A stretch of DNA of 64,000 nucleotides from Mauremys mutica (GCF_020497125.1 NC_059080.1:47495563-47559562); one strand, 5' to 3'; shown: positions 10,823 to 21,690, numbered from the stretch's first letter. The notes: a model not told the origin generated them from the letters alone. Program-made: numbers and translations.

Positions 10823-10867
10823 ATGTCTCTGCTGCTCAAAGTTCTCTCTTTGTAATTTGGAGCAATC
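10823..10867 (-). pseudogene. B-type ZNF185 exon, 5' half, split by CR1
   Basis: Acceptor cctgctttaccag followed in frame by IAPNYKERTLSSRD, matching the first half of B-type exons. Coding similarity stops abruptly at the CR1 tail. The second half lies 2.2 kb away at 8547-8608. This is direct evidence of a retrotransposon inserted into a coding exon copy. Confidence 0.72.
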
Positions 10868-11266
10868 CTGGTAAAGCAGGAAAATGACTATGAATGTCTT
10901 CAGCACTTGTATCTGAACCAGTCAGGGATCAGCTTAGTGCACTGAGAAAGAAGGGTCAAACCAGGTTATTTAAAGAGTGCTAAGTAGCTTCTCTGGCAAA
11001 GCACCTTTTCGGCCTCGCCAGCCTGCACTATTTTTAGCCTTGGTGAGATGGACTTGGGGTAAAACAGTCCCTCTTGGCTGCACAGGGGCAGTCCGTCCTT
11101 CTCTCAGCCAGTGTTATGGGCTTGGTTTTCTGCCTACGTGGTTGGACTACTTGGGTCAGCAAACAGTGCACCCTCGACAGGCCATCAGTGTTGCCATGCT
11201 TGATTCCAGACCTATGTTGTACTCTGAAGTGTAAAGGTTGTAGCAACAGGAACCACCTTGTTACTC
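10868..11266 (-). other. ZNF185 intron, nothing recognised
   Basis: About 400 bp; no exon or known repeat seen. Confidence 0.4.
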
Positions 11267-11417
11267 TTTTCAGAGTAGCAGCCGTGTTAGTCTGTATCCG
11301 CAAAAAGAACAGGAGTACTTGTGGCACATTAGAGACTAACAAATTTATTTGAGCATAAGCTTTTTTGGGCCACAGCCCACTTCTTCAGATGCATAGAATG
11401 GAACATATAGTAAGGAG

Positions 11418-11437
11418 ATATATATATATATATATAT
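11418..11437. repeat. (AT)n microsatellite
   Basis: A short uninterrupted AT run in the Penelope element, adjoining the LTR insertion point. Confidence 0.9.
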
Positions 11438-11439
11438 GT

Positions 11440-12132
11440 TGTGACAAAGTTCCTCTTCTACCTTGGTGGGTCCTGCACTTATTGGCGGATTTGCTTGCCT
11501 CACAGATTCACCCTGTGGGTCGGGAAAAAGCACAGAGACCTTCCCCTCTGGTAGAAGCCACAGTCCAGGTCAATTCCTCCAGTGTTTGATCAGGAGTTGG
11601 GAGGTTTGGGGGGAACCAGGGCCCTCCCTCTACTCTGGGTTCCAGCCCAGGGCCCTGTGGACTGCAGCTGTCTAGAGTGCCTCCTGGTACAGGTGTGGGA
11701 CAGCTACAACTCCCTGGGCTACTTCCCCATGGCCTCCTTCCAACACCTTCTTTGTCCTCACCACCGGACCTTCCTCCTGATGTCTGATAACGCTTGTACT
11801 TCCTCAGTCCTCCAGCAATATGCCTACTCACTCTCAGCTTCTTGCACGCCTCTTGCTCTCAGTTCCTCGCACGCACTTCCTCTCCTCTGGCTCCCTGGCT
11901 CCCTTTGGTCTGACTGGAGTGAGCCCTTTTATAGCATCAGAGGGGCCTTAATTAGAGTCAGGTGCTTAACAGCCTCACCTGACTCTCAGCAGGTTAATTG
12001 GAGTCAGGTGTTCTCATTAGCCTGGAGCAGCCCCTGCTCTGGTCACTCAGGGAACAGAAAACTACTTATCCAGTGGCCTGTATATCTCCCTTCTACTACT
12101 CTGCGGTTCCCAGCTGGCCTGGGTCTATCACA
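11440..12132 (-). mobile_element. Solo LTR inside the Penelope element
   Basis: 693 bp beginning TGTGACAAAG and ending CTATCACA, with TGTGA/TCACA inverted termini. On the minus strand a TATA box (TATAAAAG at about 11926-11933) lies in promoter position, so the LTR is oriented minus. No internal retroviral sequence and no clear TSD. A solo LTR left by recombination of an endogenous retrovirus. Confidence 0.72.
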
Positions 12133-12499
12133 ATACAGAAAATGAAAAGGTGGAAGTAGCCATATCAACTCTAAGTGGCTAATTAATTAAGATGAGCAAT
12201 TATCAGCAGGAGAAAAAAAACATTTGTAGTGATAATCAAGATGGCCCATTTCAGACAAGAGATGTGAGGATACTTAACATGGGGAAATAGATTCAATCTG
12301 TGTAATGACTCAGCCATTCCCAGTCTTTATTCAAGCCTAAATTAATTGTATCTAGTTTGCATATTAATTCAGGCTCAGCAGTTTCTCTGTTTTTGAAGCT
12401 TTTCTGTTGCAAAATTGCCATCTTTAAGTCTGTTACTGAGTGACCAGAGAGGTTGAAGTGTTCTCCTACTGGTTTTTTAATGTTATGATTCCTGATGTC

Positions 12500-12620
12500 A
12501 GATTTGTGTCCATTTATTCTTTTGCGTAGAAACTATCTGGTTTGGCCAATGTACATGGCAGAGGGGCATTGCTGGTACATGATGGCATATATCACATTGG
12601 TGAAGGTGAATGAGCCCCTG
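12500..12620 (-). pseudogene. Penelope GIY-YIG endonuclease core
   Basis: The minus strand reads IYAIMYQQCPSAMYIGQTR then a stop, then FLRKRINGHKSDIRN. C-P-S-A-M-Y-I-G-Q-T is the YIG strand and R-I-N-G-H-K the following helix of the GIY-YIG nuclease. An in-frame TAG right after QTR inactivates it. Confidence 0.72.
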
Positions 12621-13008
12621 ATGGCGTGGCTGATGTGATTAGGTCCGAGGATGGTGTCACTTGAATAGCTATGTGGACAGAGTTGGCATAGGGCTTTGTT
12701 GCAAGGATAGGTCCCTGGGTTACTGTTTTTTTTGTGTGGTTGCTGGTGAGTATTTGCTTCAGGTTGGGGGGTTGACTGTAAGCAAGGACTTGTCTGTCTC
12801 CCAACATCTGTGAGAGTGAAGGATCATCTTTCAGGATAGGTTGTAGATCTTTGATGCTGCGCTGGAGAGGTTTTAGTTGGGGGCTGAAGGTGATGGCTAG
12901 TGACGTTCTGTTATTTTCTTTGTTGGGCCTGTCCTGTAGTAGGTGACTTCTGGGTACTTTTCTGGCTCTGTCAATCTGTTTTTTTCACTTCAGGTGAGTA
13001 TTGTAGTT

Positions 13009-13440
13009 TTAAGAATGCTTGATAGAGATCTTGTAGATGTTTGTCTCTGAGGGATTGGAGCAGATGCGGTTGTATCTTAGAGCTTGGCTGTAGACAATGG
13101 ATCGTGTGGTGTGTTCTGGATGGAAGCTGGAGGCATGTAGGTAAGTATAGTGATCAGTAGGTTTCCGGTATAGGGTGGTGTTTATGTGACCATCGCTTAT
13201 TAGCACAGTAGTGTCCAGGAAATGGACCACTTGTGTGGACTGGTCTAGGCTGAGGTTGATGGTGGGATGGAAATTGTTGAAATCATGGTGCAATTCCTTA
13301 AGGGCTTCTTTTCCATGGGTCCAGATGATGAAGACGTCATCAATGTAGTGTAAGTAGAGTAGGGGTGTTACGGAACGACAGCTGAGGAAGCGTTGTTCTA
13401 AGTCATCCATAAAAATGTAGGCATACTGTGGGGCCATGCG
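13009..13440 (-). pseudogene. Penelope reverse transcriptase, C-terminal palm and thumb
   Basis: Open for 142 codons: MAPQYAYIFMDDLEQRFLS, then YIDDVFIIWTHGKEAL, then a thumb segment NLSLDQSTQVVHFLDTTV. YIDD holds the catalytic aspartates. The upstream RT fingers are missing because the element is 5'-truncated near 13500. Confidence 0.82.
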
Positions 13441-13519
13441 GGAGGAACAGAACTGGGTGTTCTTCTCTGACCATTTGCGAAAGAACCCAACCCAACCTCA
13501 GAGGCATGTTTTGTAAGAT

Positions 13520-13600
13520 AAACTTGTTACCTAGGGAGGTGGTGGCATCTCCATCCTTAGAGGTTGTTAAGGCCTGGCTTGACAAAGCCCTTGCTTAGAG
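13520..13600 (+). repeat. CR1 3' fragment
   Basis: Contains ttacctagggaggtggtggc and aaggcctggcttgacaaagc, a piece of the CR1 ORF2 C-terminal region, plus strand. Confidence 0.75.
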
Positions 13601-14345
13601 ACAGTCAGCAATGCCATACAGACATGCTTGGATTTGTGTTCTACAAGCACATGGATTGAGAGTATAAAACAGGCAAAGTGGACACATACTGGGCCCTTCT
13701 CCTGCCTCACCTATGCTGCAAGCAAGCAACACACTGAGAAGAAGTCAAGACTCCAACACAGGAGATTGGCCCAGGTTTAAGGAACAAACCTGTATATTAA
13801 GGACTACAGTATCCAGTGGTGTGAGAAAAACTGCTTAATCTAGTTGCTGCCCAGTCTAATAGGGTTGAGAGTTTAGACTGCGTGCTTATATTTTATTTTA
13901 TTTTGGTAACCACGCTGACTTGTTATGCTTTGGCTTATAATCACTTAAAATCTATCTTTATAGTTAATAAATCTGTTTGTTTATTCTACCTGAAGCAGTG
14001 CATTTGGTTTGATGTGTGTCAGAGACTCTCCTTGGGATAACAAGCCTGGTACATATCAATTTCTTTGTTAAATTGATGAACTTATATAAGCTTGCAGCGT
14101 CCAGTGGGTATAACTGAACACTGCAAGATGGAGGTTCCTAGGGTTGTTTCTGGGACCGGAGATATTGGCTAGTGTCATTCGGTTGCACGTAGCTGGGAGC
14201 AGCTTACATGCCAGAGGCTGTGCGTGAACATCCCAGGAGTGGGGGTTCTCACAGCAGAGCAGGATATGGCTGGATCCCAGAGTCAAGGATTGGAGTGACT
14301 TAGCAGACCACCGGTCCGGATAACACCAGAAGGAAACATCACACT
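13600..14345 (+). mobile_element. LTR fragment, 5' end unclear
   Basis: Shares wording with the complete LTR at 20501-21619 (aaaatctatcttt then gttaataaatctgttt; tgcatttggtttgatgtgtg). Has an AATAAA near 13966 and ends at aaacatcaca, CA as expected. The left boundary against the CR1 fragment is not resolved. Confidence 0.5.
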
Positions 14346-14640
14346 CCCCACCCCAACTTTTCTAAATTGCCAGCAAATGGATAAATCCTTTATTTACCCA
14401 GCTCTGTTGATGGAGTGGTGTGGTTTGTTACTCAGGGAAGAAACTTGCCTTTTGACTTTTCATTGGACAATGTCTGAACTTTCATAATCCAGATTGCTCT
14501 CCTGTGACTTCAGAGTTGGGATTGCCTGTTGCTATGGCTCATAGTTTAGTGTGAAGCAAAGGGGTTAGAGAGAAATGCATTTCTGTGCTTTTGAGTGGGA
14601 TAGGAATAAAATAAGATGGAGGAATTCTTGCACTGAGTAG
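14345..14640 (-). other. ZNF185 intron, nothing recognised
   Basis: About 300 bp without visible exon or repeat. Confidence 0.35.
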
Positions 14641-14644
14641 CTAA

Positions 14645-14755
14645 CTTTGGTGTATGCAATGTTGTTGTAGCCAGGTTGGTTCCAGGATATAAAGAGACAA
14701 GGTGGGTGAGGTAATAAAAGATATTACCTCACCCATATTGTCTAGCTAACTTTGT
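14645..14755. repeat. Retroelement terminus forming an inverted repeat
   Basis: Two arms, agacaaggtgggtgaggtaa and its near-complement ttacctcacccatattgtct, face each other across a few bases. The wording is that of a common reptile interspersed repeat. It resembles the palindrome at 16262-16429 in design. Confidence 0.55.
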
Positions 14756-14759
14756 GTTA

Positions 14760-15797
14760 GTCCCACTGATTGATTACCCTCTGTGACACAAAGCCAGAAA
14801 GGGTTACACAACTAGCTGGCGAACTGACCCAGATTCAACCATTAGAGACATATTAGTAGACAAAGTTTGTGGTTTTGTGTGTTTATATACATATTGTTAG
14901 AGGTTAACAATGTAACCAAACAGTTCCTGTCTATTGCTGTATTCTGTTAATTCAGAGATCAAAAGGAGATATTAACATTTAAATTAACTGTGAATGTAGT
15001 GGTATCACTGTCTTGATTTCTCTTTTAAGTATATAGCAAATCACCTGCAAAAGGTGGGAGACAAGAAATTGCTTTATGTTAATCCATGTAGTTAATTACT
15101 GGTGATGTTTAAGAAATAGGAGGTTACTTCAAAAACACTACTGTTCACCCAAAGACTGCATGAAGTCAAAAGGCTGCCGAGAAAATGTATAAAGGGCTTT
15201 TGGGATCTGATCCTTTCATCTCAAATCTGCTTATGCTTCATCAGGGGAAATTTGAGCTACAATATTGAGATCTCCACTTCCATTCTGGGTCACCCTGATA
15301 TTGAACATTGGACTGAACCTATGGACTAATTCTGAACGAACTCTTTGCCGCTCTAAAGCTCACCTTCTCTACTATGAAACTGGCCTTAGAATTCTATTCA
15401 TGTCTGTATGTTTAATGATCTTTTAATCAATACTCTCTCTTTTCTTTTTTTTAATAAATTTCAGTTTAGTTAATACAATTTGGCTATAAGCATTTTTTTG
15501 GGTAAGATCTAAAATATTCATTGACCTGGGAGGTAATGTGTCCATCCTTTGGGATTGGTAGAACTTGTATATGATGATCAAGATTTTCAATAATCCTCAT
15601 CATATTTGACTTGGTTGTCTGGGTGGGAGTCCAAAGCCTGGGTTGCTTCAAGGGAACTGTGTTTTTGGCTTCTGAGTAACCAATAACGTATTATAGAAGC
15701 TGTTTTGTTGCTAGCTTGGTGCATCTAAGTATTAGAATAACCACCAGTTTTGGGGATTATCTGTCCCTTTCTTTATAGTTTGCTCTAACTGAACAAT
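14760..15797 (+). mobile_element. Endogenous retrovirus LTR remnant
   Basis: About 1 kb with a possible promoter (tataaagggc near 15190) and AATAAA near 15453. It is followed at about 15801 by tggcgtggcgccccatggga, which could be a decayed primer-binding site. If so this is a 5' LTR on the plus strand with the rest of the provirus deleted. No retroviral coding sequence is present. The left end is approximate. Confidence 0.5.
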
Positions 15798-15849
15798 CTT
15801 GGCGTGGCGCCCCATGGGACCCCAGACACCCCCGCCCACACGCCATTCC

Positions 15850-15930
15850 AATTTGTAGTAGTTTGTGGCTCTATTACTCTCATGTCTTATCTCTCTGGTG
15901 GTGCTTCTCTCTCCACACCCTGTGGCAGAG
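15850..15930 (-). pseudogene. B-type ZNF185 exon, 3' part lost
   Basis: The 5' part of a B-type exon: acceptor ccttctttgtcag and, in frame, SATGCGERSTTREIRHES then NRATN. It parallels the 23568 exon through R-H-E-S-x-R-A, then homology stops where retroviral LTR-like sequence begins on the low side (about 15797-15850). No donor of the right phase is present; the nearest GT would leave a different phase. Probably truncated by the LTR element. Confidence 0.6.
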
Positions 15931-16261
15931 CTGACAAAGAAGGAGAAAACCCATTAAGACAATTACTGTCAATATCTGAACCACCTGAGGGTTAAGCTTA
16001 ATGAACAAAGAAAGAGAAGACAGTCAAGGTCTTGTGTCAATGGAGACCAATTTCAAAATTGTGCTCCAGGATGCCAACGAACTGACATGGGAACTGATCC
16101 TGCAAAGTGCAGAACACCTCCCAAAAGGGGCATGCATCTTCGGTTCCCATGCAGTTCAGTAGAAGTGCAAAGTAGTGACTATTTCACAAGATGGGATCAG
16201 CAGCTTGTAGGCACACGACTCTAATCCAATTTTAGACACACATCTAGACACATAGCACTCT
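15931..16261 (-). other. ZNF185 intron, nothing recognised
   Basis: About 330 bp upstream of the dead B exon; no signals seen. Confidence 0.35.
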
Positions 16262-16429
16262 AAGAATCCTGTGGCACCTTATAGACTAACAGACGTTTTG
16301 CAGCATGAGCTTTCGTGGGTGAATACCCACTTCTTCGGATGCAAGCTTGCATCCGAAGAAGTGGGTATTCACCCACGAAAGCTCATGCTGCAAAACGTCT
16401 GTTAGTCTATAAGGTGCCACAGGATTCTT
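16262..16429. repeat. Perfect 168-bp palindrome of a Penelope-type terminus
   Basis: Arms 16262-16345 and 16346-16429 are exact reverse complements over 84 bases with no spacer; the centre is gcaagcttgc. The right arm continues to about 16475 (agactaacacggctacccct), matching Penelope terminus wording, so the left arm is a partial inverted copy of the same end. Confidence 0.95.
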
Positions 16430-16579
16430 TGCTGCTTCTAACAGAACCAGACTAACACGGCTACCCCTCTGATACATAGCACTCTAAGTTTGTGACCTCT
16501 GATTAAGGCTGAACTTTACAAAGATTCTATTTGGATCCCAGCAGCGCTTGTGGCAGGGGGAGGGGCGCTTTTTTTTTTT

Positions 16580-16764
16580 GTGGGGAGATAGCTCAGTGGT
16601 TTGAGCATTGGCCAGCTAAACCTAGGGTTGTGAGTTCAATCCTTGAGAGGGCCATTTTGGGATCTGGGGCAAAAATCCATCTGGGGACTGGTCCTGCTTT
16701 GAGGAGGGGGTTGGACTAGATGACCTCCTGAGGTCCCTTCCAACCCTGATATTCTGTGATTCTT
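16580..16764 (+). repeat. tRNA-derived SINE (tortoise/Cry I type)
   Basis: The head contains A-box-like agatagctcagtggtttgag and B-box-like ggttgtgagttcaatccttg. The tail is a CR1-like 3' end (ttggactagatgacctcctg). It lacks a tRNA cloverleaf 3' half, so it is a SINE and not a tRNA gene. The family is characteristic of cryptodire turtles. Confidence 0.85.
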
Positions 16765-16868
16765 TAGGTTCCCTGGAAATTAATACTTATGCTTCTGCAT
16801 CATGTCCAGCCCCAACTCACAGGACGTGAGGGCTACAAATATGGTCCACAGAATCTCTAGGCTAGTGT

Positions 16869-17193
16869 CAGGGGCGGCTCTAGCAATTTCGCCGCCCCAA
16901 GCACGGCGGCACGCCACGGGGGGCACTCTGCCGGTCGCCGGTCCCGCGGCTCCGGTGGACCTCCCGCAGATGTGCCTGCGGAGGGTCCGCTGGTCCCGCG
17001 GCTCCGGTGGACCTCCCGCAGGCACGCCTGCGGATGCTCCACCAGAGCTGCGGGACCAGATGACCCTCCGCAAGCACGCCTGCAGGAGGTCCACCGGAGC
17101 CGCCTGCCGCCCTCCCGGCAACCAGCAGAGCGCCCCCCACGGCATGCCGCCCCAAGCACGCGCTTGGCGTGCTGGGGCCTGGAGCCGCCCCTG
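16869..17193. mobile_element. Short hAT MITE with 8-bp TSD
   Basis: Termini CAGGGGCGGCTC and GAGCCGCCCCTG are perfect inverted repeats. gctagtgt is duplicated exactly at 16861-16868 and 17194-17201. The interior is GC-rich with repeated ggctccggtggacctcccgc. 325 bp, non-coding. Confidence 0.92.
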
Positions 17194-17248
17194 GCTAGTG
17201 TCCACTTATGGTATTTATTGTGAATTTTGCAGAATGATGATACTTATG

Positions 17249-19020
17249 TACATAAGAACAGACATACTGGGTCAGACCAAAGGTCCATCTAGCCCAGTAT
17301 CCTGTCTTCTGACAGTAGCCATTGCCAAGTATCCTAGAGGGAATGAACAGAACAGGTAATCATCAAGTGATCCATCCCCTGTTACTCATTCCCAGCTTCT
17401 GGCAAACAGAGGCTAGGGACACCATCCCTGCCCATCCTGGCTAATAGCCATTGATGGACCTACTCTCCATGAATTTATCTAGTTCTTTTTTTAACCCTGT
17501 TACAGTCTTGGCCTTCACAACATCCTCTGGCAAGGAGCTCCACTGGTTGACTGTGTGTTGTGTGAAGAAACACTTCCTTTTGTTTGTTTTAAACCTGCTG
17601 CCTATTAATTTCATTTGGTGACCCCGAGTTCTCGTGTTATGCAAAGGAGTAAATAACACTGCCTTATTTACTTTCTCCACACTGGTCATGATTTTATAGA
17701 CCTCTATCATATCCCTTCTTAGTCGTCTATTTTCTGAGCTGAAAAGTCCCAGTCTTTTTAATCTCTCCTCATATGGAAGCTGTTCCATACCTCTAATCAT
17801 ATTTATTGCCTGTTTCTGAACCTTTTCAAATTCCAGTATATCTTTTTTGAGCTGGGGCAACCACATCTGCACGCAGTATTCAAGATGTGGGCATACAATG
17901 GATTTATAGAGAGGCAATATGATATTCTCTATTATCTATCTCTTTCTTGATGATTCCCAACAGTCTGTTAGCTTTTTTGACTGCTGCTGCACATTGAGTG
18001 AATGTTTTAGAGAACTATCCACAATGACTCAGATCTTTTCCTTGAGTGGTAACAGCTAATTTAGACCTCATCATTTTATATGTATAGTTGGCATTGTGTT
18101 TTCCAATGTACATTACTTTGCATTTATCAACATTAAATTTCATCTGCCATTTTGTTGTCCAGTCACCCAGTTTTGTGAGATCCCTTTGTAACTCATCGCA
18201 GTCTGCTTTGGACTTATCTACCTTAAGTAGTTTTGTATCATCTGTCAATTTTGCCACCTCACTGTTTACCCCCTTTTTTCAGATCATTTATGAATACGTT
18301 GAATAGGACTGGTCCCAGTACAGACTCCTGGGGGACACCACTATTTACCTCTCTCCATTCTAAAAACTGACTATTTATTCCTACCCTTTGTTTCCTATCT
18401 TTTAACCAGTTACTGATCCATGAGATAACCTTCCCTCTTATCCCATGACAGCTTACTTTGCTTAATGGCCTTTGGTGAGGGACCTTCTCAAAGGCTATCT
18501 GAAAATCTAAGTACACTATATCCACTGGATCACCCTTGTCCACGTGCTTGTTGACCCCCTCAAATAATTCTAGTAGATTGGCAATGCATGATTTCCCTTT
18601 ACAAAAACCATGTTGGCTCCTTCCCAATGTTTCCCAGTGTTCATCTATGTGTCTGATAATTCTGTTCCTTAGTATAGTTTCAACCAGTTTGCCTGCTACT
18701 GAAGTTAGGCTTACCAGCCTATAATTGCCATGATCACCTTTGGAGCCTTTTAAAAAAATTGTGTCACATTGGCATCAGAAGTTGATTTAAATGATAGGTT
18801 ACCTAAAAAGAATGGCTCAGGTTTGGGAATCTCCCTCACATCCTCAGCCATGATGACTGATGCAAAGAATTCATTTAGTTTTTCCACAATGGGCTTATCG
18901 TCCTTGAGTGCTCCTTTAGCATCTCAATCGCCCAGTGGCCCCACTGGTTGTTTGGCAGGCTTCCTGCTTCTGAAGTACTTAAATTTTTTTTTTTGCTACA
19001 AGTCTGTCTCCTATTTCTAT
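17249..19020 (-). mobile_element. CR1 LINE (TTCTTATG-tail family), antisense, 5'-truncated
   Basis: The 3' end is on the left (cataagaacagacatactgg). Minus-strand blocks 17441-17917, 18015-18257 and 18259-18627 are successive parts of ORF2 RT and C-terminal region, separated by frameshifts. [20 protein letters not shown] is present at about 18300-18400. The catalytic FADD is replaced by LTDD (in KLTDDTKLL, near 18245). An old, inactive copy. Confidence 0.87.
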
Positions 19021-19132
19021 CTCAATCACAGTTCAAGTGTGTACATTTTTAATATATAAAGTAACACCTCCTCCCTTTTCCCCCTCCCTTCCATATGTTG
19101 AAAAAAAACATGGACATATCTGTTTGTTAGAC

Positions 19133-20176
19133 CAGTGGTTCTCAACAGGGGTTGCGGCCCCCTGGGGGTGTCCAAACCCTTTCAGGGGGGCTTTGAGGCT
19201 CCGCAGCTAAAATCCAGAGCCCAAGCCCCCGCACCTCCCTTGGGGCTGAAGCCAGGACCTGCAGGGTTGAAGCCCCGATCTCCGGTGCCCATGGACAGAG
19301 TTGAGAGGCCAGGGGGTGTTCCCCCACTTAAACTACACTGCAAGAGCAGGGCAATCCCAGGGCAGCTCCACCCCCCCCCACACACACCCCTCCTTCTCTC
19401 CCTGCCCCCTGGCCAGGTCGGAGGCTGCTCCGGCTAGTGCCATGGAGCAGGTAGCTGCAGCTTTCCCTCATCTCCTGTTGCTGCAGGGGGTTGAAGCTGT
19501 GTCTCAGCTCCCACTCCCCTTTGCTCACACAGCCGGAAAGAGCTGCCTGGGTTGGGGGATCTGGCTCCGTGGCTGGCAGAGCCCTCAGGGAAAAGGGACT
19601 GCAGGAGAGCTCTCCTGGTACACAGTCCCTAGTTACCTCCCTGCCTGCACATAGCCCCTAGCTACCCCCTCCCTGCACCAGGCTACCCCCTCCCTCTTCA
19701 CCCTGAGCTAGCCCCCTGCCCACACACAAGCCCCTACCTACCCCCACACACACTGAGCTACCCCCTGCCTGCACACAGCCCCTAGCTACCGCCTCCCTGC
19801 ACCCTGAGCTATCCTCTGCCCACACACAGCCCTTACATATCACTCTCCCTGCACCCTGAGCTGTTTTCAAACTTTTTGAGCTGAGTTATAATTTTTGGTT
19901 GCACCCCCTCACACACACACAACTTAGTCAGGCTGGGCAGCCTGTTGAGGAGAGTCAGGGGGTGGAGGTGATGCTCCCCCCACAGTCCCCACTGTGAGGA
20001 GCTAGCTCGAGCCCCACTGGCCCCTGCCCACCTAAAATAGAAGTCAAACTACACCCACACCTGAGGGCTTTCCCCCCTGCTGTCCCAGAGCCCCAAGTTC
20101 CCCCTTCCCCCCGGGCCCTGGAGTTTTTATAGCATGTTGTGAGGGGCCTCAGAAAGAAAAAGGCTGAGAACCCCTG
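19133..20176. mobile_element. hAT-like element with CAGTGGTTCTCAAC end
   Basis: The left end CAGTGGTTCTCAAC and the right end, read inverted, CAGGGGTTCTCAGC are related inverted termini. No clean 8-bp TSD is visible. The interior is GC-rich, with a tandem region at 19640-19865. Confidence 0.6.
19640..19865 (+). repeat. Degenerate tandem repeat of ctagctaccc/ccctgcac motifs
   Basis: Repeated phrases such as cacacagcccctagctaccg and cctccctgcaccctgagct at irregular spacing of roughly 35-75 bp. Confidence 0.6.
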
Positions 20177-20297
20177 TTCTCATGCATTGTGATACCTCTT
20201 GTGGTCCCTTGCTATGACAATACTGCTGACAGCTAGCATAGTCACCTATGTGATATCAACAACCCTTGCTATCGCAACCCTTTGGTATACCCTACAC

Positions 20298-20441
20298 CAG
20301 TGGTTTTCAGTCTTTTTTAATTTGTGAACCCCTTTGGAAATCTATTATCTGTATATAAAGTTGAATTCTGTTCAGTACGTTTTCAGTCTGTCTTTCGCGG
20401 ACCCCTTAGATATAGTTTAGACCACAGATTGGGAACCACTG
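20298..20441. mobile_element. 144-bp hAT MITE
   Basis: Termini CAGTGGTTTTCAG and TTGGGAACCACTG. Flanks ccctacac (20290-20297) and tcctacac (20442-20449) match 7 of 8. Confidence 0.8.
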
Positions 20442-20500
20442 TCCTACACACTGAACTAGGAATTCCAGCTTTGCTTCCATGCCTCTCCAGAACAGCTGAC

Positions 20501-21619
20501 TGTGGCACTCTGTACCCCAAAGCAACACCCTGGCAACCCCATATGTACCCTGGTGATATAATTATGATATGCTGTGTACAAAGTATGTCTTGTAAGGTAT
20601 CATTTTAAAAGTCTTAATCTTTTGAACATTAATATCCTGTTAAATTGTATGTGCTATCATTATATCTGGAGTTACAAAGTTTTGCTATCAAAATATGTTG
20701 TGAAGTTGGAAATACCCACAACCAGCCTTTCAGGTACAACAGTGAAGTTGTTGATAGTGTTGATGATCCATTAAGTGGAATCCACACTACCAAGGACTAT
20801 CACAGGATCTTTGTACAATAAAGATTTCTCAGAGGGAGCATGTAAACAATGGACACTGTTTGACTCACATCATAGCAAAAGATCTTTCCAGCAAGCTCCT
20901 ATAAAGGAGGGGAAGTGACATCATCATTTAGCCTCACTCCCCCCACAACTCAACACCTGGAAACACATCTGGAGAACAAAGACTGAACTGGGGAGGTAGT
21001 CCCAGGTTGAAGGGGATTTCCAACCTGCATATGGAAGATCTGTGACCTACTTGTATTATCTATCATGATGAGACACTACTTGATTCAAATCCTGTCTAGT
21101 TTATAGAACTCAGATTGCGATTCTACTTTTTATTTCTTAGGTAACCAACTTTGATCTGTATGCTTACTACTTATAATAGCTTAAAATCTATCGTTCTGTA
21201 GTTAATCAATCTGTTTTATATTTTACCTAAAATAGTGTGTTTTGCTTGAAGTGTTTGGGGAATCTGCTCAGTGTACAAAAGCTGGTGCATGTGCACTTTC
21301 CTTTGTAGAAGTGGCAGACAGGGTAATAAACTTACACTGGTCAGGCTTCTGACCAGGGCAAGATGATACAGTTCTGGGGTCCTAGGCTGTGGAGCTGGGG
21401 GAATTGGCTGGAGCCTCTCTATTGTTCATGAGTGGCTAGGAGAAGCATTCATGTAACTCAGCTGGGTGTGTCCCTGCCAGTGGATATCAGTTTAAGTGCA
21501 GGATCTGGAGAGATTTGCAGCTCGTCACAGCATCACAGTGTGAAAGGGAGCCCAGGTAGTTAAGAGAGAGGGCTCAGCACAATCCCAGTTCCAGGTTGCA
21601 CTCTTGGGAACCTGTCACA
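20501..21619 (+). mobile_element. Solo LTR with 5-bp TSD
   Basis: Begins TGTGGCACTC and ends CCTGTCACA. CTGAC is duplicated at 20496-20500 and 21620-21624. Contains an AATAAA near 20818. No retroviral genes are present, so this is a solo LTR. It belongs to the same family as the fragment 13600-14345. Confidence 0.85.
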
Positions 21620-21690
21620 CTGACTGCCAATTTTTTCCCATTGTCCTCAGATTTCTTGTGTGACAACACTAAATGCAAGACTTCCCATAC

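Larger units (their letters stand above)
11267..13500 (-). mobile_element. Penelope-like element, 5'-truncated, split by a solo LTR
   Basis: Minus-strand retroelement. Its 3' end on the plus strand reads cagagtagcagccgtgttag and ccgcaaaaagaacaggagta, a widespread turtle Penelope terminus. It encodes a YIDD-type reverse transcriptase and a GIY-YIG endonuclease, the defining pair for Penelope-like elements. The element is interrupted at 11440-12132 by an LTR and an adjoining (AT)n run. Confidence 0.82.

Noticed and set aside
16580..16660. tRNA gene
   Set aside because: Only A- and B-box-like parts of a SINE head; no acceptor-stem pairing, and two further copies carry the same CR1-like tail.
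19133..20176. Exact 8-bp target duplication for the CAGTGGTTCTCAAC element
   Set aside because: Left flank tgttagac and right flank ttctcatg do not match, so the boundaries remain provisional.
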